Positions 35,986 to 42,849 of a stretch of 64,000 bases of DNA are shown here, one piece after another. The notes beneath the pieces are model-generated. The model had not been told where the DNA came from. It searched no databases and saw nothing but the letters and a program-made list of their open reading frames with translations. Within the stretch, counting starts at the first letter, position 1; each line of letters begins with the position of its first letter. Both the position numbers and the translations under genes were made by a program. Origin of the DNA: a bacterium (GTDB lineage Bacteria; Zixibacteria; MSB-5A5; CAIYYT01); NCBI GenBank assembly GCA_016708315.1, contig JADJGC010000010.1, positions 47,935-111,934 of the forward strand. Direction: 5' to 3'.

Positions 35986-36200
35986 TAACCCGGGTTAATC
36001 AGGACAGCCAAAGCTATCACCGAAACCGGTGCTCGCTACAGAGACCATTTGCATCTGCAACCGGGGCTACCTTTTGCAGACTCGCCCCCGCAAGAGCCGA
36101 CAGTGAGATCGAGATTGTTGAACCGCAACGGCCGTTGCGAACTCACTGCAAACACTTGTTGGGCCGGCAAAGCTGGCGCTTCCAAGCGAACATCAGTGCC
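35986..36200. other. Island of nested inverted repeats, candidate structured RNA
   Basis: Within ~215 bp lie the palindrome AACCCGGGTT (35988-35997), the hairpin CACCG-AAAC-CGGTG (36018-36031), TCTGCA/TGCAGA arms (36054 and 36075), and an outer stem CAGTGAG (36101-36107) with CTCACTG (36142-36148) enclosing the perfect 16-bp palindrome CGCAACGGCCGTTGCG (36124-36139). No open frame with a start codon covers it on either strand. The density of paired arms suggests an RNA or DNA structure, but I could not match it to a known riboswitch or ncRNA. Confidence 0.35.
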
Positions 36201-36239
36201 TTCATAATAAGGCGCGAGAAATAATCTCGAGTGGATGAC

Positions 36240-36660
36240 TACATATTTTTGACCTCAGTTCGCCCTCACCCCAGCCCTCACCCCAACCCCCTCTCTCCCG
36301 CAAGGCGGGACCTGATCGGCCAGGGGGAGAGGGAGAAGCTTGCGTGGATATGGCGAAGGGACACACCCCGACTTGATTGCGCGCGCAATGCAAATCGAAG
36401 TTGGCAGGTCTCCATGGGAGTGCTTCGAGTGGGGAGAGATTTCGGTAAGGAGACCTGCCCTACGAACTGGGCCTCATCTCGAAGCCTCAATCACCTCTAC
36501 AATGGCGCGAGACCTGATCGGCCAAAGGGAGGGGGAAGCTTGAAATGGCGAAAGACGCCGACTTGAACGGGCGCGCAAGCAGGATGGCAGGTCTCCAAGG
36601 AGAGCTTGGTAGGAGGAGAATTTCGGCCTGCCCTACGAACTGGGGCAGACGAGGACGTCT
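36240..36660. repeat. Repeat-rich region before the TrmB-like gene
   Basis: No gene. It begins with 'CCCTCACCCC..CCCTCTCTCCCGCAAGGCGGGACC' type text shared with 39130 and 39365, followed by the complete 57-bp inverted-repeat element (36403-36459), a second 'GACCTGATCGGCC' copy near 36508, and a degraded copy of the 57-bp element at 36584-36640. Confidence 0.6.
36403..36459. mobile_element. 57-bp miniature inverted-repeat element, copy 1
   Basis: GGCAGGTCTCC (36403-36413) and GGAGACCTGCC (36449-36459) are perfect 11-bp inverted ends around a 35-bp interior. The same ends and a related interior recur at 41819-41876, both followed by 'CTACG.AACTGG'. A third copy at 36584 has lost part of its right end. 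No transposase is encoded, so the element would have to be moved in trans. Confidence 0.6.
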
Positions 36661-36680
36661 GCCGCCCACGCAGAATGTTC

Positions 36681-36710
36681 TTGACAGTATGGTAGTATAT
36701 AAATATACTA
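36681..36710 (+). promoter_or_regulatory. Promoter with overlapping operator of the TrmB-like gene
   Basis: TTGACA (36681-36686), a 17-bp spacer, and TATACT (36704-36709) form a near-consensus promoter. The inverted repeat TAGTATA-TAAA-TATACTA (36693-36710) covers the -10 box, so a bound dimer would block the polymerase. The predicted transcript start coincides with the ATG at 36716. Confidence 0.75.
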
Positions 36711-36715
36711 ACACT

Positions 36716-37579
36716 ATGCGACGAACCAAAGCACATGATTATCTTCGAGAACTGGGACTCAATCAACTGGAGGTTGAGGTTTACATATTTCTGCTTCCGC
36801 AGCCACCGACGACTGCTTATCGAATTGCCAAGAGCCTTGGTAAGCCGGCAGCAAATGTATATAAGGCGGTAGAGAGTCTTTCTCGAAGAGGAGCGCTAAT
36901 CGTTGAGGACGGACCCAACCGCCTTTGCCGGCCTGTTCCTGCCCGAGTTTTTCTCAAGCGAGCGGTGACGACATTCAACGAAATTTCTATGGCAGCAGAA
37001 GTGGCGCTGGCGAACACCGAATTCGCGCCGATTGATGAGCACGTCTATCGAGTCGAGACTGTGGAACAAATCTATGTTCACTGCCGCGAAATGCTCGAGA
37101 AAGCTAAGGCGGTGGCTGTCATTGACGCTTTTCCAATTCCCTTGGAGCGAATGCGCCCCTGGGTGGAGAAGGCGGCGAGGCGTGGTGTCGAGATATTTGT
37201 TGAAGCATATGAACCGATCGCACTGGGCAAAGCAAGGGTCACGCTTATTCCTGTGGCTGACAGCATTGTGAGACAGTGGAATGCTCAACAACTCAATCTT
37301 GTGATCGATGGGGAAGAGAGCCTGATGGCGCTTCTCACTAAAGACGGTACGGGAGTACTGCAGGCATATTGGAGCAACAGTCTCTATCTCTCTTGTTTAC
37401 ATCATGGCGGGCGTCTTTGCGAGCAGACCCTCGTTCGGGCTCTCGAAGCGCGCCGCAATGGTGCCACGCCGGAAGAAGTCATGGCGCTTCTGGAAAGCCA
37501 TCCGTTTTTCATGAACAAATCGATTCCGGGACAGAAGAAATTGATTCGTCGTTATTCCACCACTAAGGAGCAGAAATGA
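36716..37579 (+). CDS. TrmB-like transcriptional regulator, probably leaderless
   Basis: A 287-residue regulator. Residues ~8-80 are a TrmB-type winged helix ('LRELGLNQLEVEVYIFLL', 'TTAYRIAKSLGKPAANVYKAVESLSRRGAL'); the rest resembles the phospholipase-D-like effector domain seen in TrmB relatives ('AKAVAVIDAFPIPLERMRPWVEKAARRGVEIFVEAYEP'). The frame is open upstream through repeat DNA, but the promoter at 36681-36709 excludes those starts; transcription should begin at or next to the ATG at 36716, giving a leaderless message. It overlaps the secreted gluzincin gene by ATGA, so the pair is one transcription unit. The operator over its promoter suggests autoregulation. Ligand unknown. Confidence 0.85.
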   Translation: MRRTKAHDYLRELGLNQLEVEVYIFLLPQPPTTAYRIAKSLGKPAANVYKAVESLSRRGALIVEDGPNRLCRPVPARVFLKRAVTTFNEISMAAEVALANTEFAPIDEHVYRVETVEQIYVHCREMLEKAKAVAVIDAFPIPLERMRPWVEKAARRGVEIFVEAYEPIALGKARVTLIPVADSIVRQWNAQQLNLVIDGEESLMALLTKDGTGVLQAYWSNSLYLSCLHHGGRLCEQTLVRALEARRNGATPEEVMALLESHPFFMNKSIPGQKKLIRRYSTTKEQK

Positions 37580-39030
37580 AACTGGTTTTCTACTACGTGA
37601 TGTTGATGCTTGGGTGTGTTCAGATTGCGAAATGTGAGCCGGCAGAGACAACGCCGATTAGTCTTGACGCGGCCAGGCAGTACTTTGAAGAGATTAAGGC
37701 AATTTCCGATCATGATGCCGGAAAGCTGTGGGGTGTGCCGCTATATGGACCAACGCTGTTCGTGGATCCTGCCACACGTTTCATCGTTGCGAATCAGATG
37801 GATCGCGAAGGACGACTTAGCGCTGATCGTGGAGTCTATACCGGGACACTTGAGTCGGCAACCAATATTGCCAACACCTCTTTCTCATGGTCGGGGACAA
37901 AGTGGACCATGGTCAATTGGAACGCCGTCTCAGCGAGTAATCCAAAAGATCGCGCCAGACTGTTGTTCCATGAAAGCTGGCATCGAGTACAGGAGGAGTT
38001 GGGAATTCCTTCGGCAACGACTTCCAATTTCTATCTCGACGAACTCGACGGCAGAGTGGGATTGCTTCTGGAGTTTCGTGCACTCAACCGGGCTTTGATT
38101 GCCGAGGAGCTTTCAGCGCAGAAGGATGCCATCGTTGATGCGCTGACCTTGCGATACTATCGCCAGTCTCAACACCCGGACAACAACGAGAACGCTTTTG
38201 AGAAACACGAGGGGCTTGCGGAATACACCGGACTGAAGCTTTGCGGATTGGCCGACTCATTGATTACGAAAGTAGTCGCCAAGAAACTTCAGCTTGGAGA
38301 GAGCAATGACGGTTTGGCAAATTCTTTCGCGTATCTTACCGGACCGGCGCTTGGGTTTCTGTTAGATCGTCACAGTGCGAGCTGGCGTGATTCGGTGCGC
38401 AGTGGACGGGACCTACCGACTCTGCTCGCTTCAGCAATTGGGTGGCAGGCACCTGTGGATAAAGAACAACTGCAGACTACCGCTGAGCTCGCTGGGCAGT
38501 CATACGGGTCAGTGGAACTTATTGCCAACGAGACAGCCCGTTCAAAAGCGCAGGAAGCCACGGTCGAGTCATTTCGGAATCGTCTGGCAACGCATGGGCG
38601 GCTTATGCTCCAAAATGACAATCTGAACTTCAGTTTCGACCCGATGGAGAAGCTGATCGCATTCGACACCACAGGCGTCATCTACAAGACGATGCGTATT
38701 ACGGGCAATTTCGGAGTTCTGGAAGTCACTGATGGAATAATCAGAACAAGTAATTGGCAGTATTTTATTGCAGTTGCGCCGGAAGATATCAATGGGGATA
38801 GTTTGGCGTGGCAGGGATATACGCTGCAACTTCAGAGCGGATGGGTGGTGGAAGCAGTGGGTGAAAATGTGTTCGCGATTGAAACAATTAACTGGCGCAC
38901 CGGGAGGGCAGAGAAGCCCTCACCTCGCCGGCTGGCCCCCTCCCCAAACGGGAGAGGGGCACTGGGACGCCCACAAGGGGCTAGGCTACGGGCACTGGCG
39001 CGTCAGGTCACAACTCGTCCGCGAAGGTAG
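37576..39030 (+). CDS. Secreted gluzincin-like metalloprotease with repeat-derived C-terminus
   Basis: A 484-residue exported protein (signal peptide ~1-20). H132-E133-x-x-H136 in 'LLFHESWHRVQEE' and E216 in 'HEGLAEYTGL', 80 residues later, form a plausible gluzincin zinc site. A beta domain occupies about residues 350-440. From about residue 443 ('GRAEKPSPRRLAPSPNGRG...') the sequence is a translation of the intergenic repeat family, Arg/Pro-rich and unrelated to the rest, so the natural C-terminus has been replaced by an inserted repeat. It is translationally coupled to the upstream regulator by ATGA. The protease family is not one I can name; activity is inferred only from the zinc motif. 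Confidence 0.75.
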   Translation: MKLVFYYVMLMLGCVQIAKCEPAETTPISLDAARQYFEEIKAISDHDAGKLWGVPLYGPTLFVDPATRFIVANQMDREGRLSADRGVYTGTLESATNIANTSFSWSGTKWTMVNWNAVSASNPKDRARLLFHESWHRVQEELGIPSATTSNFYLDELDGRVGLLLEFRALNRALIAEELSAQKDAIVDALTLRYYRQSQHPDNNENAFEKHEGLAEYTGLKLCGLADSLITKVVAKKLQLGESNDGLANSFAYLTGPALGFLLDRHSASWRDSVRSGRDLPTLLASAIGWQAPVDKEQLQTTAELAGQSYGSVELIANETARSKAQEATVESFRNRLATHGRLMLQNDNLNFSFDPMEKLIAFDTTGVIYKTMRITGNFGVLEVTDGIIRTSNWQYFIAVAPEDINGDSLAWQGYTLQLQSGWVVEAVGENVFAIETINWRTGRAEKPSPRRLAPSPNGRGALGRPQGARLRALARQVTTRPRR

Positions 39031-39459
39031 TGAGTGGTATCATTCGGCGCAGCGTCGCGTCCGAGTCAAGACCCGACGCAACCAAGAAGCGCCCTCACCT
39101 CCCGCTAAGCGCGGGATCTTCGACCCGGCCCCTCTCTCCCGCAAGGCGGGACCTGGTCGGCCAAAGGGAGAGGGGGAAATCGTGCGAGCGCAATGCACCA
39201 ACGCCCACAAGGGGCTAGGCTACGGGCACTGGCGCGTCAGGTCACAACTCGTCCGCGAAGGTAGTGAGTGGTATCGTTCGGCGCAGCGTCGCTTCCGAGT
39301 CAAGACCCGACGCAACCAAGAAGCGCCCTCACCTCCCGCGAAGCGCGGGATCTTCGACCCGACCCCTCTCTCCCGCAAGGCGGGACCTGGTCGGCCAAAG
39401 GGAGAGGGGAGAAACCGAGCGAGTGCAATACACCGACGCCCACAAGGGGCTAGGCTACG
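38967..39459. repeat. 234-bp tandem duplication, two full copies plus a stub
   Basis: ACGCCCACAAGGGGCTAGGC begins at 38967, 39201 and 39436, giving periods of 234 and 235 bp. The first two units are nearly identical (for example CATTCGG versus CGTTCGG in the middle); the third keeps only ~24 bp. Each unit embeds the 'CTCCCGCAAGGCGGGACC' and 'CTCCCGC.AAGCGCGGGATC' hairpins. The array spans the 3' end of the gluzincin gene. Confidence 0.85.
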
Positions 39460-39740
39460 AAGTACGTGGAGAAGTATTCGAGTGAAGTTGAAACCAAAGA
39501 AGATGGGCACGGCCCCGCAAGGCGGGCACGGCAAGCCGTGCCCCTACGCGGTCGAGTTTAGAAGAGTGAGGCTGGATTGAAGGAACAACAGAAGCTGGTA
39601 GCTCAACCAGATCGCAGCGTAGCGTGGGATTTTTCGTCCTGTCTCCCCACAGGAACATCCAGAAGCGACTTGCGTTACATCAATAGCCGACGAACGGGCA
39701 CCGGATTTCTGGGATAATTTGAGTTGAGGGAAGACAATTC

Positions 39741-39821
39741 TTGAGTAATTGGCTAAGTATTATCGTGTTTGCAGTCGCTGTCGTTTTCTACATTTATTGG
39801 CTGAAACGGGGCGGTGGCTGA
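39741..39821 (+). CDS. 26-residue single-span membrane peptide
   Basis: A very short gene with a TTG start at 39741, preceded by GAGGGAAG at good spacing. The product 'MSNWLSIIVFAVAVVFYIYW' is followed by 'LKRGGG': one hydrophobic helix flanked by a positively charged C-terminal end, so the tail should face the cytoplasm. This is the build of small membrane proteins that stabilise larger complexes. It lies alone in the gap between the tandem repeat and the aminotransferase gene. No family assigned; reality as a gene rests on the ribosome-binding site and the clean membrane helix. Confidence 0.5.
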   Translation: MSNWLSIIVFAVAVVFYIYWLKRGGG

Positions 39822-39881
39822 AAATAGCGAATTTACGACTGCGTGTCAGTCGCACGAACCGCGGTGGAAGGCCGTAATCGC

Positions 39882-39896
39882 CGAATAAAATTCGGA
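39882..39896. other. Short perfect hairpin
   Basis: CCGAAT-AAA-ATTCGG, preceded by CGACTG-CGTGT-CAGTCG at 39836-39852. Together they lie between the small membrane peptide and the next promoter and could slow or end transcription, although no T tract follows on the plus strand. Confidence 0.3.
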
Positions 39897-39971
39897 AAAG
39901 TAGGGTAAGCGCAAATCCTCATAAGTCATTAAATAACTTAAGAATACAGCAATTTTTCTGACAAACTTCTA

Positions 39972-39999
39972 TTGACTAATAATCGCTATTTCGTATAAT
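39972..39999 (+). promoter_or_regulatory. Strong promoter of the aminotransferase gene
   Basis: TTGACT (39972-39977), a 16-bp spacer and a perfect TATAAT (39994-39999). The start site near 40006 leaves a ~54-base leader holding the hairpin GGGCA-CCGGA-TGCCC (40017-40031) and a GCGAGGTG ribosome-binding site (40046-40053). Confidence 0.8.
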
Positions 40000-40059
40000 A
40001 GGGGGCTACAATATTCGGGCACCGGATGCCCCTAAACGTATTTTCGCGAGGTGAATATT

Positions 40060-41349
40060 ATGTCGAACGGATCAATTGCTGAAAAGACACTTGAAAAGAT
40101 GGGTTTCTCAACCATGCCGGACGATGACGTGTTCAAGCTCGAAGATCAGTTCGGCGCGCATCACTACACCCGTCTCAATACTGTCATTCGCCGCACCGAA
40201 GGTGCTTGGCTGTATACCGCTGATGGCCGCAAGATTCTCGACTGCCTGTCTGCCTACAGCGCCGCAAATCCGGGTCATCATCACCCGCAAATCGTCAAAG
40301 CAATCGTACACGCCCTGACCGAAGGCTACGGCTCGGTCATATCTAACGTCGTTTATACCGATGTTCGCGCGAAATTCCTCAAGGACCTCTGCGATCTCGT
40401 TCCGCAACTTGGACCGCGTTTCGGCAAGGAAGGCAACAAGGCTCTCTGCAAGAATGGCGGCGTCGAGTCTGTTGAGACTGCGATTAAACTTGCCCGCTAT
40501 TACGGCTACAAAGCCAAAGGCATCGCCGACGGCAAGCAAGAGATCATCGTATTCAGCTCGAATTTCCATGGCCGCATGATCACTGTCGTTTCGTTCTCCG
40601 AGACACCGAAATACAAAGAAGGCTTCGGCCCGCTGACGCCCGGTTTCAAGATTGCGCAATATGGCGATCTCAAGAGCGTCGAGTCGCTGATCACGCCGAA
40701 CACCTGCGGTATTCTTGTCGAGCCTATGCAGGGCGAAGGCGGCATGTATATTCCGCCGGCAGGATTCCTGACCGGACTACGCGAAATCGCCGACAAGAAC
40801 AACCTGATGCTAATCTTCGACGAAATCCAGGTTGGCCTTGGCCGTACCGGACGCGATTTCTGTTTCCAGCATGAAGACGTCACGCCAGATGCCATCATCA
40901 TCGGCAAAGCCATCTCTGGCGGTCTGGTTCCGCTTTCGGCGATGATCACCAACTCCAAGTTGATGGACATGGTATTCAAGCCGGGCGCTGATGGATCGAC
41001 CTATGGCGGCTATTCGCTGGCTATGGCGGCCGGTGTTGCGGCAATCGATGTGTTCAAGCGCGAGAAGCTGTCGGAGAAGTCCGCGAAGATGGGCGCATAT
41101 CTCAAAGCCAAGATCGAGAAGATCGCCGCACGTTCGACTCATGTCAAGGAAGTCCGCGGCCGCGGGCTGTTTATCGGCATCGAGGTCAAGAACGGCGACG
41201 CGATGGTTTATTGCCGCAAGCTGCTTGAACTTGATTTGCTGGCAAACGACAGTCACAATCACACGATTCGTATCAGCCCGCCTTTGGTCATCACCGAAGC
41301 CGAGGCCGATTACATCGCCGAGCGTCTTGAGAAGGTTCTCGTCGATTAG
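40060..41349 (+). CDS. Class III aminotransferase, ornithine--oxo-acid type
   Basis: A 429-residue PLP enzyme. The cofactor lysine is K283 in 'IIIGKAISGG', with D254 in 'LIFDEIQVGLGRTG' holding the pyridine nitrogen. 'LDCLSAYSAANPGHHHP' and 'GSTYGGYSLAMAAG' resemble ornithine delta-aminotransferase (RocD) more than GABA or acetylornithine enzymes, though lysine or other omega-amines cannot be excluded. GTG at 40051 overlaps the ribosome-binding site, so the ATG at 40060 is the start. Single gene with its own strong promoter and terminator. Confidence 0.88.
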   Translation: MSNGSIAEKTLEKMGFSTMPDDDVFKLEDQFGAHHYTRLNTVIRRTEGAWLYTADGRKILDCLSAYSAANPGHHHPQIVKAIVHALTEGYGSVISNVVYTDVRAKFLKDLCDLVPQLGPRFGKEGNKALCKNGGVESVETAIKLARYYGYKAKGIADGKQEIIVFSSNFHGRMITVVSFSETPKYKEGFGPLTPGFKIAQYGDLKSVESLITPNTCGILVEPMQGEGGMYIPPAGFLTGLREIADKNNLMLIFDEIQVGLGRTGRDFCFQHEDVTPDAIIIGKAISGGLVPLSAMITNSKLMDMVFKPGADGSTYGGYSLAMAAGVAAIDVFKREKLSEKSAKMGAYLKAKIEKIAARSTHVKEVRGRGLFIGIEVKNGDAMVYCRKLLELDLLANDSHNHTIRISPPLVITEAEADYIAERLEKVLVD

Positions 41350-41371
41350 GCATAGGCTCTTGTAGAATCAA

Positions 41372-41406
41372 ACGCGCGGATGGTATCGTCCGCGCGTTTT
41401 TGTTTG
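41372..41406 (+). terminator. Intrinsic terminator of the aminotransferase gene
   Basis: ACGCGCGGA (41372-41380) and TCCGCGCGT (41389-41397) make a perfect 9-bp stem followed by TTTTTGTTTG. Confidence 0.9.
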
Positions 41407-41566
41407 TAATTGTAGGGCAGTTTTCGTTGCCGAAATTTCGATGTGAGATGAAGCACGTCGATAAAGACCTGCCAGGTTTGCGTTGTCTGCTGCGCACAAA
41501 AGGACACACCCCGCCTTGATCGCGCTCTCCGCCGCGGCGGATCGCGCGCCCAAGGCACCCCTCTGT

Positions 41567-41698
41567 AGGGACTGTTGAAAAACCCATCCGGTGTCATTCT
41601 GAACGAAGTGAAGAATTTGTTAGTCTTTGCTACGCAACACGAACAGATCCTTCGCTGCGCTCAGGATGACAGTATTGGACACTTTCTCAACAGTCCCT
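41567..41698. mobile_element. 132-bp miniature inverted-repeat element, complete copy
   Basis: AGGGACTGTTGA (41567-41578) and TCAACAGTCCCT (41687-41698) are perfect 12-bp terminal inverted repeats. Inside, a second imperfect inverted repeat of about 20 bp (41593-41613 against the 'CGCTGCGCTCAGGATGAC' arm ending near 41670) makes the whole element foldable. The inner core recurs at 18001-18074. No coding capacity. Confidence 0.65.
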
Positions 41699-41818
41699 GT
41701 AGAGGGGAATTGAAACATCTACCGAAATGTAGGGGAGTTTTCGTTGACGAAATTTCGCTGTGTTATGGGAAGCACGTTGACCGAGACCTGCCAGGTTCGA
41801 AACGGGTAGGGGGAGCTT

Positions 41819-41876
41819 GGCAGGTCTCCAATTGAGTGCTCCAAATGTCGAATTGATTCCGGTAAGGAGACCTGCC
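41819..41876. mobile_element. 58-bp miniature inverted-repeat element, copy 2
   Basis: GGCAGGTCTCC (41819-41829) and GGAGACCTGCC (41866-41876), identical ends to the copy at 36403-36459. The interiors are related but diverged, sharing 'GAGTGCT' and 'CGGTAA'. Confidence 0.6.
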
Positions 41877-42127
41877 CTACGGAACTGGATTCCCGCTTTC
41901 GCGGGAATGACTTACGGCAAGGTCAGAATTCGAGATAAGATAGTCGCTTTGTGGAATGGGCTTTTTTTGACAGTCCCCAAGCGGTGGGGCACCTGATTCT
42001 GAGTCAACTTGTTGGACAGCCTCAGGACGTCTGCCGCGCACGGGCGCCCGCTAAATTTCTCGTCTAATCTGGTCGATTCTTGTATAATCAGGAAATGACT
42101 CAAGCAATCGAAAGGTAAACTCGAATA

Positions 42128-42793
42128 ATGAATCGCACTTTCTTCATTTTCGTCGGTCTGATTGTCGCTGTAGCGATATCTGCATTTGCCGCGCAAACCA
42201 GCAAACGCTTCTTCTTGTCCAAAGATGCCACGGCCATTCAGGAAGTTATCACCGACCAGATCAATTCGCCGATCCTTACTCTCAAGGAGTTAACGGATAC
42301 GGTTCCGGCGCACTATCCGCATGAGTTTACCCAGAAGTTCATCAATAAGAAATTCCACATGATTTCGGTCTCGCCGAATGACAAGAAGATTGCTTTTGTG
42401 TCGGGCGAGCCGGACCAATGGCTGGGCGTGATTGATACTGATCTTCGAATCTACAAGTTCATACTTTTCGGCAAGAATACCAACTTCATTGATGCTCTCT
42501 GGAGCCCCGACAGCCGCTATCTGGCCTACGCATTCAAAGGTCCTGACCGCCGTATTGTCGTCCACTTGGTTGAACCGCCTCCGGCAGATCAGGTCAAACC
42601 GCGCCCGATGAATGGGTGGCAGTATCAAGCCAACGCCGAGGAGTATCTGCGCGCCATCGGTTGGAAGGCGACAGGCAAGGACACTACGTTTGCGTTCGAA
42701 GTACTTGATGCCAAAGGCAAGGGGTTAGAAACGATCAATTTGCCGCTTCACCGTCAGGCGCCGGTCGGTCCATTGAAATCACAAGGCGAATAA
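42128..42793 (+). CDS. Secreted protein with WD40/PD40-like segment
   Basis: A 221-residue protein with a signal peptide or N-terminal membrane anchor (residues ~4-22, ending in AFA). The middle contains two beta-propeller blade fragments: 'FHMISVSPNDKKIAFVSGEP' and 'DALWSPDSRYLAYAFKGPDRR', the PD40 pattern, too few for a full propeller. The chain continues with a charged C-terminal part. The ATG at 42128 follows AAAGG. Function unknown; the glycosyltransferase 56 bp downstream may share its transcript. Confidence 0.7.
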   Translation: MNRTFFIFVGLIVAVAISAFAAQTSKRFFLSKDATAIQEVITDQINSPILTLKELTDTVPAHYPHEFTQKFINKKFHMISVSPNDKKIAFVSGEPDQWLGVIDTDLRIYKFILFGKNTNFIDALWSPDSRYLAYAFKGPDRRIVVHLVEPPPADQVKPRPMNGWQYQANAEEYLRAIGWKATGKDTTFAFEVLDAKGKGLETINLPLHRQAPVGPLKSQGE

Positions 42794-42849
42794 TACGGCA
42801 TCTGTAAATTGCTGTTCCTTTCTCCAGTTGATCTGCTTATCGTAGGCGC

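Larger units (their letters stand above)
41407..42127. repeat. Repeat graveyard between aminotransferase and secreted protein genes
   Basis: No gene in about 720 bp. In order: a 'GTAGGGCAGTTTTCGTTG.CGAAATTTCG' unit (near 41413) repeated at about 41729, the complete 132-bp element (41567-41698), the second 57-58 bp element (41819-41876), the hairpin ATTCCCGC-TTTC-GCGGGAAT (41889-41908, also at 58935), and an inverted half of the GTGCCCCACCGC unit near 41981. A TATAAT at 42083-42088 probably belongs to the promoter of the next gene. Confidence 0.65.

Noticed and set aside
35986..36110. Possible cyclic-di-GMP (GEMM) riboswitch, because of CAAAGCTAT and GGGGCTACC strings.
   Set aside because: The GCAAACC element and the proper order and spacing of the P1b and P2 helices are absent; the downstream gene has its own promoter over 600 bp away.
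36440..36470. GGAGACCTGCC resembles the end of a cobalamin riboswitch.
   Set aside because: It is one inverted end of the 57-bp element; none of the other conserved cobalamin boxes is present, and no B12-related gene follows.
36545..36715. Upstream extension of the TrmB-like protein by 57 residues.
   Set aside because: The added part translates repeat DNA, and the promoter at 36681-36709 lies inside it.
38967..39459. CRISPR array.
   Set aside because: The units are 234 bp long and directly adjacent, with no unique spacers and no cas genes in the window.
38768..39580. A 270-codon open frame on the plus strand with repeated 'AHKGLGYGHWRVRSQLVREG' segments, looking like a repeat protein.
   Set aside because: It is simply the translation of the 234-bp tandem repeat, overlaps the gluzincin gene in another frame, lacks a ribosome-binding site, and contains translated hairpin text ('PAKRGIFDP.PLSRKAGPGR').
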